The notes under the pieces are model-generated. The model did not search any database and was not told the DNA's origin. It saw nothing but the letters and a program-made list of their open reading frames with translations. The translations under genes and the position numbers were made by a program. DNA of 10,312 nt from Gammaproteobacteria bacterium (GTDB taxonomy: Bacteria; Pseudomonadota; Gammaproteobacteria; SZUA-229). This document shows, piece by piece, positions 1 through 6,088 of the stretch. Position 1 is the first letter of the stretch, and every line of letters begins with the position of its first letter. The DNA lies in the NCBI GenBank assembly GCA_016764035.1, contig JAESSQ010000082.1, positions 1 through 10,312 of the forward strand. The letters run 5' to 3'.

Positions 1-38
1 GCCAAGGCAGGGATATCTTCAAGATCATCCCGTTTCAT
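1..38 (-). CDS. Start of an unidentified gene, cut by the window edge
   Basis: Only twelve complete codons are present, reading MKRDDLEDIPAL, beginning at an ATG whose complement lies at 36-38. A purine-rich stretch, AGAGAAGG, sits just upstream, but only about 2 bases separate it from the ATG, so the start is plausible rather than secure. The gene lies 16 bases past the tRNA-Leu and may share its transcript. In some gammaproteobacteria (Pseudomonas, from memory) rnr, encoding RNase R, lies next to a tRNA-Leu gene, but this N-terminus does not let me recognise RNase R, so no name is given. Confidence 0.4.
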   Translation of the reverse strand, partial: MKRDDLEDIPAL

Positions 39-54
39 CACCTTCTCTAAAATA

Positions 55-141
55 TGGTACCGAGGGCCGGAATCGAACCGGCACTCCCGTGAAGGAACCG
101 GATTTTGAATCCGGCGCGTCTACCAGTTCCGCCACCCCGGC
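55..141 (-). tRNA. tRNA-Leu, anticodon CAA (reads UUG)
   Basis: The reverse complement folds as a class II tRNA of 87 bases including an encoded CCA. The acceptor strand GCCGGGG pairs with CCTCGGT (G1 opposite U72 and one internal G-U). The D loop contains GGTAGACGC. The anticodon stem CCGGA/TCCGG holds the loop TTCAAAA, giving anticodon CAA. A long variable arm follows, as expected for leucine. The T arm GCCGG-TTCGATT-CCGGC is perfect, and the discriminator is A, the leucine identity base. It closely resembles E. coli leuX. The gene lies downstream of yciI but has its own -10 box. Confidence 0.97.
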
Positions 142-156
142 ACATATGCAGCGCGC

Positions 157-162
157 ATTCTA
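157..162 (-). promoter_or_regulatory. -10 box for the tRNA-Leu gene
   Basis: On the minus strand TAGAAT is followed directly by GCGCGC, a GC-rich discriminator of the kind found at stringently controlled stable-RNA promoters. It ends 15 bases before the tRNA 5' end, leaving a short leader. The -35 is poor: TTAACT matches four of six bases but at a 15-base spacing. The assignment is inferred from sequence only. Confidence 0.5.
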
Positions 163-166
163 TCGG

Positions 167-201
167 AAATAGTCGTTAGTTAATAGTCGTAGTGACTATT
201 T
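167..201. repeat. AATAGTC direct and inverted repeats at the yciI 3' end
   Basis: AATAGTCGT occurs at 168-176 and again at 182-190, 14 bases apart. The second copy forms a perfect hairpin: arm AATAGTC at 182-188, loop GTAGT, arm GACTATT at 194-200, which covers the yciI stop codon (196-198). No T-run follows the hairpin in the direction of yciI transcription, so it is not a canonical terminator. It might protect the yciI mRNA 3' end or slow transcription before the tRNA. This is a description with no established function. Confidence 0.5.
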
Positions 202-498
202 AGGAAAGACTTTTTTAAACGGTTTAATGGTGACATTGGCGTAAACGTCGGCAGCGACGTACGGATCGGCATCTGCCCAGTCTTTTGCAGCTTTTAGACT
301 TTCAAATTCGGCAACGATTAAACTGCCACTAAAACCAGCTTCACCTGGGTCTTCACAGTCTATTACCGGATGCGGACCAGCAATGATTAAACGACCCTGG
401 TCTTGCAAGGCGGTTAGTCGTTCCAGGTGTTTAGGTCTTGCCGTAAGACGATCTTGCAGGCTGTTGGCTACGTCTTGCGCAATAATGGCATACAACAT
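196..498 (-). CDS. yciI: YciI family protein
   Basis: This 100-residue protein belongs to the YCII family of small, ferredoxin-like-fold proteins. It is nearly collinear with E. coli YciI. Conserved stretches are MLY at the start, RPKHLERL (21-28), GRLIIAGP (35-42), DPGEAGFSGSL (50-60), AEFES (63-67), ADADPYVAADVY (75-86) and KPFKKVF (92-98). His24 and the acidic residues around 75-78 are the conserved polar positions proposed as an active site in this family. The reaction of YciI itself is not established; relatives include a dehydrochlorinase and proposed dehydratases. Its ATG shares one base with the yciB stop (TAATG), and GGAG lies 10 bases upstream inside yciB, so translation is probably coupled. 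E. coli also carries yciI near yciB. Confidence 0.95.
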   Translation of the reverse strand: MLYAIIAQDVANSLQDRLTARPKHLERLTALQDQGRLIIAGPHPVIDCEDPGEAGFSGSLIVAEFESLKAAKDWADADPYVAADVYANVTIKPFKKVFPK

Positions 499-1154
499 TA
501 TGGTTTTTCTCCGGTTTCTTTTTCGTCAGAAGCATCGTCTTCAGTGATGTGCTGTGACAGATAGAGGGCCTGTAGTATGACGAAGCCGATGGTTAAGCCC
601 ATTAAGCCGAATAACTTGAAGTTTACCCAGGTGTCCATTCGAGCATCTGCGCTGGCAGTAATATTGTAGTAAAACGCGACATACAGATTTGCCGCGCCGC
701 TGATGAAGAAAAATATCACCCACGATAAGTTAAGTTTTTTCCACACGTTTTCTGGTAGGGCAATCTGTTCGTTCATCATACGTTGAATAATAGGCTTTTC
801 ACCGATAACCATGCTGCCGAGGAAGACGCCGGCAAACAGCCAGTTCAAGACAGTGGGTTTCCATTGTATAAAGGCCGGGTTACCAAGAAAAATGGTGATG
901 CTGCCAAGCACGGTTATTAGTACCAAAGAAAATATATGCATACGCTCAAATTTGCGTGTGCTGAACCAGTGATAGCCAACCTGAATAAAGCTGGCGATGA
1001 TAGCAACGGCGGTGGCAATGATAGTCGCATTGATGAAGTCGGGTTTATCAGGGTTGACTAGCTGGCCGATAATCGTGTTTTCAGTGAGAAAACTGGCCTG
1101 ATAATAGCTGACGAAAAACAGAATAATTGGAAAAAAATCAAAGAGTAATCTCAT
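498..1154 (-). CDS. yciB: YciB/IspZ family inner-membrane protein (septation protein A)
   Basis: The 218-residue product is an integral membrane protein with about six hydrophobic segments: roughly residues 5-19, 42-62, 74-91, 103-119, 142-164 and 177-200. The start MRLLFDFFPIILFF and the late WVNFKLFG motif (176-183) are typical of the YciB/IspZ/septation protein A family, which acts in the inner membrane and is linked to cell-envelope and septum synthesis. The charged C-terminus (201-218) is probably cytoplasmic. The protein is longer than E. coli YciB (about 180 residues); the extra length lies partly in the first loop (about 20-40) and in the tail. No good ribosome site precedes the ATG. 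A TATAAT box lies about 46 bases upstream. The downstream yciI overlaps it by one base. Confidence 0.93.
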   Translation of the reverse strand: MRLLFDFFPIILFFVSYYQASFLTENTIIGQLVNPDKPDFINATIIATAVAIIASFIQVGYHWFSTRKFERMHIFSLVLITVLGSITIFLGNPAFIQWKPTVLNWLFAGVFLGSMVIGEKPIIQRMMNEQIALPENVWKKLNLSWVIFFFISGAANLYVAFYYNITASADARMDTWVNFKLFGLMGLTIGFVILQALYLSQHITEDDASDEKETGEKP

Positions 1155-1200
1155 TATATTAATCTAAACTGTTACGTTTCGGTTGTTGAATGAAGCCGGC

Positions 1201-1206
1201 ATTATA
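1201..1206 (-). promoter_or_regulatory. -10 box (TATAAT) for yciB-yciI
   Basis: The minus strand reads GGTATAATGCCGGC: a perfect TATAAT followed by a GC-rich discriminator. Transcription would begin near 1194, giving a leader of about 40 bases before yciB. No convincing -35 is present at 16-18 bases. TTTACT matches four of six bases but at a spacing of about 20. The low GC of the surroundings makes chance boxes possible, but the full consensus and position support it. Confidence 0.55.
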
Positions 1207-1258
1207 CCTAAACCTCATTAATAAAAAGTAAATAACATAGAAAATGCAGATAGTTATA

Positions 1259-1413
1259 AGATCTCTCCCTTTGGTCGAGATGACAAAGAAGGTTTTGCTT
1301 GAGACGACAAGAAAGTTTGATGACAAGAAAGTTTTTTGTCGAGATGACAAGGTAAGGTTCATACACGGGTTATAAATAAAATAACAAGCACGGTTTATAC
1401 ATAAAATAACAAG
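1259..1413. repeat. Degenerate direct repeats with a GGTCGAGATGAC palindromic motif
   Basis: Position 1261-1281 is an imperfect hairpin with outer arms ATCTC (1261-1265) and GAGAT (1277-1281) and an inner CC/GG pair. Its 3' half, GGTCGAGATGACAA, starts a series of units of the form GA(G/T)GACAAG-AAAG-GTTT, beginning near 1277, 1301, 1319 and 1341. Two further 25-base units follow in perfect tandem at 1364-1388 and 1389-1413; they agree at 23 of 25 bases and end in ATAACAAG. The GTCATCTCGACC...GGGAGAGAT palindrome on the opposite strand is, as I recall, a widespread interspersed bacterial motif that often gives rise to spurious ORFs. This patch may be a decayed copy. Confidence 0.6.
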
Positions 1414-1442
1414 GTTTTTCTACGGATGGTTTAGCCAGTAAG

Positions 1443-1463
1443 ATTTCTTCCTGCTGAAGAAAT
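1443..1463. other. Perfect 8-bp hairpin
   Basis: ATTTCTTC (1443-1450) and GAAGAAAT (1456-1463) are exact reverse complements around the loop CTGCT. The stem is AT-rich and no continuous T-run follows on either strand, so it is not a standard intrinsic terminator. On the plus strand the downstream GCTAAGGTTTTATTT is only loosely T-rich. It could still act in the yciO leader if transcription begins upstream. Confidence 0.45.
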
Positions 1464-1486
1464 GCTAAGGTTTTATTTGTAAGACA

Positions 1487-1548
1487 GTGTAAAATTCACA
1501 CGTTTTAAATTTCTGAAGATCCTGAATATTTTATTCGTGAATTTTCAC
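1487..1548. promoter_or_regulatory. Group of three short dyads upstream of yciO
   Basis: Three symmetrical sequences lie 31-92 bases before the yciO start: GTGTAAAATTCACAC (1487-1501), GAATATTTTATTC (1524-1536) and, abutting it, GTGAATTTTCAC (1537-1548). The first and third also form an inverted pair, since AAAATTCAC at 1491-1499 is the complement of GTGAATTTT at 1537-1545. Such spacing resembles operator sites for a dimeric regulator, or paired arms of an mRNA leader. No regulator can be named, and AT-rich DNA yields such dyads by chance fairly often. Confidence 0.3.
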
Positions 1549-1578
1549 AACTTCCATATACAGTAGATGTAGAAATTC

Positions 1579-2196
1579 ATGAGCCAGTACTTCGATATAC
1601 ACCCTGAAAATCCGCAGAAGCGATTAATCAAACAGGCGGTTGAAATTATCCACCAAGGTGGTGTGATCGTTTATCCGACGGATTCGAGTTACGCGCTGGG
1701 TTGCCATATCGGTGATAAAAATGCGGTAACGCGTTTGCGGCGTATCCGCCAGATTGATGACAAGCATAACCTTACGCTGGTGTGCCGTGACCTGTCCGAG
1801 ATTGCGACCTACGCTAAAATTGATAACTCTGAATACCGTTTGCTTAAATCGTTAACGCCGGGGCCGTATACGTTTATTCTTCCTGGGACCAGCGAAGTTC
1901 CTCGTCGTTTAATGCATCCTAAGCGTCGACATATCGGCTTGCGCGTTATGAATCATCCGGTGGTAAATGATTTGCTCGATGAACTGGGGCAACCGTTGAT
2001 GACCTGCACACTGGTAATGCCCGGCGAAGATTTTCCCGTTACCGATGCTGAAGATATTCGTACGCAACTTGAAAAACAGGTGGATTTAATTATTGATGGC
2101 GGGCATTGCGGTATTGAACCGACAACGGTCATTCGCCTGACTAACGGCCTGCCAGAAATAGTACGTCACGGTAAAGGTAAAGACCATGGGCTTTGA
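1579..2196 (+). CDS. yciO: YciO, Sua5/YciO/YrdC family protein
   Basis: The 205-residue product aligns along its whole length with E. coli YciO, from MSQ(F/Y)F-IHP at the start to VVR-G at the end. It has the YrdC-type nucleotide-binding fold. Visible landmarks are GGVIVYPTDSSYALGC (27-42), the basic RRIRQ (54-58), NLTLVCRDLSE (64-74), TPGPYTFIL (93-101), IGLRV (119-123) and PTTVI (181-185). TsaC/YrdC and Sua5 use this fold to make threonylcarbamoyl-AMP for the t6A tRNA modification. YciO is a distinct branch whose residues differ at the substrate site, and its cellular role is not settled. The protein is full length. The ATG is preceded only by a weak purine stretch (GTAGA). It heads the plus-strand gene cluster. 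Confidence 0.95.
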   Translation: MSQYFDIHPENPQKRLIKQAVEIIHQGGVIVYPTDSSYALGCHIGDKNAVTRLRRIRQIDDKHNLTLVCRDLSEIATYAKIDNSEYRLLKSLTPGPYTFILPGTSEVPRRLMHPKRRHIGLRVMNHPVVNDLLDELGQPLMTCTLVMPGEDFPVTDAEDIRTQLEKQVDLIIDGGHCGIEPTTVIRLTNGLPEIVRHGKGKDHGL

Positions 2197-2301
2197 GTTG
2201 CTGTTAATAGTTAATAGCGAAGCTTAAAAAAGTAACAGAAATTCGTGTAAACTGTGTTTTTCTATTTAAATGCCAACAACCATTCTTTTTAAAATCTTTT
2301 A

Positions 2302-2946
2302 ATGCCTGAAATTGTATACACCATTGCTGTTTGGGCGATTCCTGTTTTATTTGCAATCACCTTGCACGAAGCCGCGCATGGTCTAGTTGCTTATAAGTTG
2401 GGTGACCCTACAGCAAAAAATCGTGGCCGAATTACGATAAACCCCCTCAAACACATCGACCCTGTAGGCACCATCGCAGTCCCTTTGTTTTTGGTAATGT
2501 TAAGCGGGTTTATTTTGGGCTGGGCAAAACCGGTACCGGTAGAGCCGCGTTATTTTAAGTCGCCGTTGCTGGACATGGCATTGGTTGCCATCGCAGGGCC
2601 GTTGTCGAATTTCTTCATGGCCTGTTTCTGGGCGTTGTTTGTTGTTCTTGCCAGTGTTTTATTAAGCCCCGCGCCGGCCCTGACGTTTTTAGCAACAATG
2701 GGTGAAAATGGTATATATATCAATATTATACTGATGTTATTGAACCTAATACCTATCTTGCCATTGGACGGTGGTCGTGTACTCGCAGGGGTACTGCCAA
2801 GGTCATTAGCAATGCCTTTTATGAAGTTAGAAAGGTTCGGCATGGTCATTATTCTTTTGCTTCTTGTCAGCGGCCTACTGGGAAGATTTTTATGGCCTAT
2901 CGTTGAACATTTTGTCAAAATCATTAAACATACTTTTGGGCTTTAG
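2302..2946 (+). CDS. Site-2 protease family (M50) membrane metalloprotease
   Basis: This 214-residue, strongly hydrophobic protein has the hallmarks of the compact M50 intramembrane zinc proteases. HEAAH (22-26) provides the HExxH zinc ligands and catalytic glutamate in the first membrane segment. AGPLSN (98-103) begins a central segment. NLIPILPLDGGR (148-159) supplies the third zinc ligand, Asp156. Hydrophobic segments lie at about 4-31, 56-75, 92-121, 137-155 and 179-200. There is no PDZ domain, unlike RseP, so it is the short group that cuts membrane-bound or small substrates; the substrate is unknown. No Shine-Dalgarno sequence is visible before the ATG, which instead overlaps the stop of a ten-codon frame (TAATG). 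Genes of this type are often found directly upstream of trpS and scpA in gammaproteobacteria. Confidence 0.93.
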   Translation: MPEIVYTIAVWAIPVLFAITLHEAAHGLVAYKLGDPTAKNRGRITINPLKHIDPVGTIAVPLFLVMLSGFILGWAKPVPVEPRYFKSPLLDMALVAIAGPLSNFFMACFWALFVVLASVLLSPAPALTFLATMGENGIYINIILMLLNLIPILPLDGGRVLAGVLPRSLAMPFMKLERFGMVIILLLLVSGLLGRFLWPIVEHFVKIIKHTFGL

Positions 2947-2978
2947 CTTTTTAAACATAAATACAATAGCTATCAATT

Positions 2979-2982
2979 AGGA
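2979..2982 (+). promoter_or_regulatory. Ribosome binding site that supports the TTG start of trpS
   Basis: AGGA lies 8 bases before TTG at 2991. No ATG occurs before codon 15 (Met15), which is already inside the conserved VLSGMRPTG strand ahead of the HLGH motif. The spacing and the protein alignment therefore both point to initiation at TTG. Confidence 0.7.
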
Positions 2983-2990
2983 TAAGAAAC

Positions 2991-4208
2991 TTGAATACAG
3001 TAGCAACACAACACCAACGCGTTTTATCAGGTATGCGACCGACAGGTCGTTTGCATTTGGGCCATTACCACGGTGTTTTAAAAAACTGGGTACAGTTACA
3101 GCACGAGTATGAGTGCTTTTTCTTTGTTGCTGATTGGCATGCGTTAACCACACATTATGAAGACCCATCTGTTATTGAGCAGAGCACCTGGGAAATGGTG
3201 GTCGACTGGTTGGCCGCGGGTATCAGTCCGGGATCTGCCAAATTATTTTTGCAATCAAAAATACCTGAACATGCCGAATTGCACACATTATTGTCGATGA
3301 TTACGCCATTGAGTTGGTTGGAGCGCGTGCCGACATATAAAGATCAACAGGAGCAACTTAAAGAAAAAGATTTAGCAACCTATGGCTTTCTGGGTTACCC
3401 CTTATTGCAAAGTGCTGATATCCTGGTTTATAAAGCAGGCATGGTTCCGGTTGGCGAAGACCAGGTGGCGCATGTCGAGCTTACCCGCGAAGTGGCGCGA
3501 CGTTTTAATCATCTCTACGGACGTGAGCCAGATTTCGAAGAAAAAGCTAAACAGGCCGCCGCCAAAATGGGCAAGAAAAATGCCCGTAGTTTTTACTCGT
3601 ACCGCAAGGAGTATCAGGAAAAAGGTGATGTTGAAGCCTTAAGTATCGCGCAGGCCTTGCTGGATTCGCAACAGAATATTTCAATCGGCGATAAAGAACG
3701 TCTATTTGGCTACCTCGAAGGTTCAGGAAAAATAGTTCTACCCGAGCCACAGGCGTTGCTTACACCGGCCTCGAAAATGCCGGGGCTGGACGGGAAAAAA
3801 ATGTCCAAGTCCTACAACAATACCATCGCCTTACGAGACGATACCGATACGGTTACCAAAAAAATACGCACCATGCCAACCGATCCGGCGCGTATCCGAC
3901 GAAATGACCCAGGTGATCCGGAAAAGTGCCCTGTGTGGCAATTTCACAAAATTTATTCTGATGATGGCACGCGTGATTGGGTACAAAATGGTTGTCGCAA
4001 TGCGTCGATAGGTTGCGTCGATTGTAAACAACCGATTATTGATTTGGTGCTGGCTGAGCTGCAACCAATGCAGGAACGAGGCAAAGAATATGAAGAAGAC
4101 ATTTCGGCCGTTAAGGCAATAATTGAAGAAGGCAATGAAGCCGCAAGAGAAGTCGCACGTGATACACTCGAAGACGTTAGAAAGGCGATGGGTATTGCAT
4201 ACCTGTAG
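2991..4208 (+). CDS. trpS: Tryptophanyl-tRNA synthetase, long form with four-cysteine motif
   Basis: TrpRS charges tRNA-Trp with tryptophan in the cytoplasm. This 405-residue class Ic synthetase shows RVLSGMRPTGRLHLGHYHG (10-28) with the HIGH-type HLGH at 22-25, FVADWHALTTHY (45-56), GYPLLQSADILVYKA (135-149), VGEDQVAHVELTREVARRFN (154-173) and KMSKS at 270-274. It is about 70 residues longer than E. coli TrpRS. Extra sequence lies between about 178 and 252 (lysine-rich, containing KKNARSFYSYRKEY), and GRLHLGHYHG-type long forms occur in pseudomonads and related bacteria. Cys313, Cys335, Cys342 and Cys345 form C-x21-C-x6-C-x2-C near the tRNA-binding end, matching the iron-sulphur motif known in Thermotoga TrpRS with one residue fewer. 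Translation probably starts at TTG with AGGA upstream. The flanking genes are the M50 protease and scpA. Confidence 0.97.
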   Translation: MNTVATQHQRVLSGMRPTGRLHLGHYHGVLKNWVQLQHEYECFFFVADWHALTTHYEDPSVIEQSTWEMVVDWLAAGISPGSAKLFLQSKIPEHAELHTLLSMITPLSWLERVPTYKDQQEQLKEKDLATYGFLGYPLLQSADILVYKAGMVPVGEDQVAHVELTREVARRFNHLYGREPDFEEKAKQAAAKMGKKNARSFYSYRKEYQEKGDVEALSIAQALLDSQQNISIGDKERLFGYLEGSGKIVLPEPQALLTPASKMPGLDGKKMSKSYNNTIALRDDTDTVTKKIRTMPTDPARIRRNDPGDPEKCPVWQFHKIYSDDGTRDWVQNGCRNASIGCVDCKQPIIDLVLAELQPMQERGKEYEEDISAVKAIIEEGNEAAREVARDTLEDVRKAMGIAYL

Positions 4209-4286
4209 GCTGTGTAGATAGACTGGGTGCATGTTGTTTCGCCAGTTCAAACAGAAAAATACTAAGACAACGGACAACTGATAATT

Positions 4287-5270
4287 ATGGTAAATCCGGA
4301 TATTCAGGAAACGCAGCATCAGCAAGAGACGCAGCTGGAAAAACAGCAGGAAAAGCCGCAAGCTGAGTCGGTGACACCTGATAAGCATCAAGAAAAGCAG
4401 GCGACCAACAAAGATAAGGTTGCAGCAAAGGTTGCATCTAGCGTAAGTACGCAGGGTGAAATGCCATTTGCCCTGGTTCAGGGTGAACCTCTTACCGTGG
4501 TTCCACAAGATTTATATATACCGCCTGATGCGTTAGAAGTCATTTTGGAAGCGTTTGAAGGGCCGTTAGATTTACTGCTTTATCTTATCAAACGTCAAAA
4601 TCTGGATATTCTTGAGATCCCGTTAGAAGAAACTACGCGACAGTACATGACCTACATCGATTTGATGCAGAACATTAAGATAGAACTGGCGGCTGAGTAC
4701 TTATTAATGGCGGCGATGTTGGCGGAGATAAAATCACGCATGCTACTGCCACGGCCGGCGGAAAGTCTCGATGAAGATGATCCACGCGCAGAGTTAATTC
4801 GGCGTTTACAGGAATACGAACGTTTCAAAACAGCAGCACAAGATATTGATGAATTACCTCGTGTTAATCGTGAAATTTATCTAACCGATATAGAGCTACC
4901 CGAGCTGCAACAAGATAGGCCGGCTGTGGAAGTCGACCTGCGTGATGTATTGTTTGCGTTTAAGGACGCAATGTCACGCGCAGCAATGTATAGTCATCAC
5001 CATATTCAGCGAGAAGCTTTATCTGTACGGGAACGTATGACCAGTGTATTGAGCTCGATAAGTGCTGATGGTTTTACTGATTACACCAGTCTGTTCACCA
5101 TTGAAGAAGGTCGCCGCGGTGTGGTGGTTACCTTGCTTGCAATTCTTGAGTTGGTAAAAGAGCAATTAATTGATCTGGTGCAATCTGAGGCGTTTGCACC
5201 CATTCATTTAAAAGCGGTAGGTGCCGACTACGCGGTGGCAAGCAATATTAATAATAACAATGATCAATAA
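4287..5270 (+). CDS. scpA: Segregation and condensation protein A (kleisin) with Gln-rich N-terminal extension
   Basis: ScpA is the kleisin that bridges the Smc dimer and ScpB in the bacterial condensin, acting on the nucleoid. The 327-residue frame contains the conserved N-terminal domain LEAFEGPLDLLLYLIKRQNL (87-106), which binds the Smc neck, then EYLLMAAMLAEIKSRMLLP (137-155), a variable linker, and a C-terminal winged helix (about 268-312, RRGVVVTLLAILELVKE) that binds the Smc head. Residues 1-55 are unusual: Gln, Glu and Lys rich, with ten glutamines in the first forty, and no domain. An internal ATG at 4461 (Met59), preceded by AGGGTG, would start a 269-residue protein beginning MPFALVQGEPLT, close to the length usual for the family. 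The ATG at 4287 has no clear ribosome site. Either start is possible. No smc gene is in the window. Confidence 0.95.
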   Translation: MVNPDIQETQHQQETQLEKQQEKPQAESVTPDKHQEKQATNKDKVAAKVASSVSTQGEMPFALVQGEPLTVVPQDLYIPPDALEVILEAFEGPLDLLLYLIKRQNLDILEIPLEETTRQYMTYIDLMQNIKIELAAEYLLMAAMLAEIKSRMLLPRPAESLDEDDPRAELIRRLQEYERFKTAAQDIDELPRVNREIYLTDIELPELQQDRPAVEVDLRDVLFAFKDAMSRAAMYSHHHIQREALSVRERMTSVLSSISADGFTDYTSLFTIEEGRRGVVVTLLAILELVKEQLIDLVQSEAFAPIHLKAVGADYAVASNINNNNDQ

Positions 5271-5280
5271 AGCATTGATC
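5262..5280 (+). other. Hairpin across the scpA stop codon
   Basis: GATCAAT (5262-5268) and ATTGATC (5274-5280) are exact reverse complements around the loop AAAGC, and the TAA stop of scpA (5268-5270) lies at the stem-loop junction. The structure ends 10 bases before the strong GAGGA site of scpB. There is no T-run. It could influence coupling or the ScpA:ScpB ratio, but this is inference. Confidence 0.4.
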
Positions 5281-5290
5281 GAAAACGTGT

Positions 5291-5295
5291 GAGGA
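5291..5295 (+). promoter_or_regulatory. Strong ribosome binding site of scpB
   Basis: GAGGA sits 6 bases before the ATG at 5302, the best Shine-Dalgarno match in this gene cluster. It fixes the scpB start. Confidence 0.75.
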
Positions 5296-5301
5296 TAAAT
5301 C

Positions 5302-6027
5302 ATGGAAATAAAAAAATTAAAAAGTATCCTTGAAGCAGTCCTGTTGGCGGCCGATCGAGTTTTGACCGTCATTCAATTAGAAAACCTTTTTGAGCTTGAT
5401 GAAGAACGTCCCAGCCGTGATGAAATTCGTAAAGCATTACATGAGATGACGGATGATTATCAAACACGCGGTTATGAATTAAAGCAGGTGGCCAGCGGTT
5501 ATCGATTACAGGTTAGGCAAGAATACGCCACCTGGGTTGGTCGTTTATGGGAAGAAAAACCAGCACGCTATACCCGCGCATTATTAGAAACGATGGCCTT
5601 AATCGCATATCGTCAGCCAGTCACCCGTGGTGAAATAGAAGAGGTGCGTGGTGTGAGTGTTAGTTCAAATATAATTAAAACCTTACTTGAACGCGACTGG
5701 ATTAAAGTTTTGGGTCATAAAGATGTACCAGGAAAACCAACGCTTTATGGTACGACAAAAGTGTTTCTAGATTACTTTAATCTAAAAACACTGGATCAGT
5801 TACCCACGCTTGCCGAGATAAAAGACCTGGACAGTATCCACCCTGAGCTGGATCTAGATGATTCTGAAAATACAGCGCCAGAAGATAGTTCAAAAAGCAT
5901 CGACGTTGTCGCTGAAAAAGTCGAAGAAATTTCGGCCATAGACGATACTGAACTGTCGGAAACAGACTATTCGCAAGAACAGGAAGAAGCTGCATTGCCT
6001 GATGAAAAGCAAGTGTTTAACGTTTAG
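5302..6027 (+). CDS. scpB: Segregation and condensation protein B
   Basis: ScpB dimerises and binds the central part of ScpA, regulating the Smc complex in chromosome segregation. The 241-residue product has the two winged-helix domains of the family: the first at about 1-80 (LKSILEAVLLAADRVLT, GYELKQVASGYRLQV), the second at about 88-160, with RYTRALLETMALIAYRQPVT, RGEIEEVRGVSV (109-120), LLERDWIKVLGHK and the conserved PGKPTLYGTT (143-152). Residues from about 175 onward form a long acidic, probably disordered tail rich in Asp, Glu and Ser. ScpA and ScpB are adjacent, 31 bases apart, as is usual, and presumably are made together. The presence of ScpAB argues against an enterobacterial host, which would use MukBEF. 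Confidence 0.96.
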   Translation: MEIKKLKSILEAVLLAADRVLTVIQLENLFELDEERPSRDEIRKALHEMTDDYQTRGYELKQVASGYRLQVRQEYATWVGRLWEEKPARYTRALLETMALIAYRQPVTRGEIEEVRGVSVSSNIIKTLLERDWIKVLGHKDVPGKPTLYGTTKVFLDYFNLKTLDQLPTLAEIKDLDSIHPELDLDDSENTAPEDSSKSIDVVAEKVEEISAIDDTELSETDYSQEQEEAALPDEKQVFNV

Positions 6028-6088
6028 CTATAAGACTCGTTGGCCTTTCGGCATATCGATTTTTTATTTATTTTTGAGTTGTTAAATT

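Larger units (their letters stand above)
1155..1578. other. Long intergenic region between divergent yciB and yciO
   Basis: This 424-base AT-rich stretch contains no gene I can support. It holds, in order, the yciB leader and -10 box, the degenerate repeat patch at 1259-1413, a perfect 8-bp hairpin at 1443-1463, and three short dyads at 1487-1548 just upstream of yciO. The open frames crossing it are artefacts of the repeats: they have no ribosome site and read low-complexity peptides. No convincing sigma-70 promoter for yciO was found by eye, although one must lie here or the gene depends on distant transcription. Confidence 0.6.

Noticed and set aside
1159..1362. 67-codon minus-strand open frame upstream of yciB
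   Set aside because: It runs through the repeat patch, has no ribosome site, contains the yciB -10 box, and its peptide is the kind produced when the GTCATCTCGACC palindrome is translated.
1280..1375. 31-codon plus-strand frame starting ATGACAAAGAAG
   Set aside because: It is made only of the degenerate repeats, without a ribosome site; the 24-base period keeps it open by chance.
2550..2924. 124-codon minus-strand frame opposite the M50 protease
   Set aside because: It is the reverse frame of membrane-segment codons and has no independent support.
3831..4508. 225-codon minus-strand frame opposite trpS and scpA
   Set aside because: It lies fully antisense to two strongly conserved genes, spans their junction, and has a Cys/Leu/Phe/Arg-rich composition typical of a shadow frame.
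6040..6078. Possible intrinsic terminator after scpB (GGCCTTTCGGC then T-rich)
   Set aside because: The stem is only about three to four pairs with a bulge, and the T tract is interrupted and begins several bases later; rluB follows as part of the same cluster.
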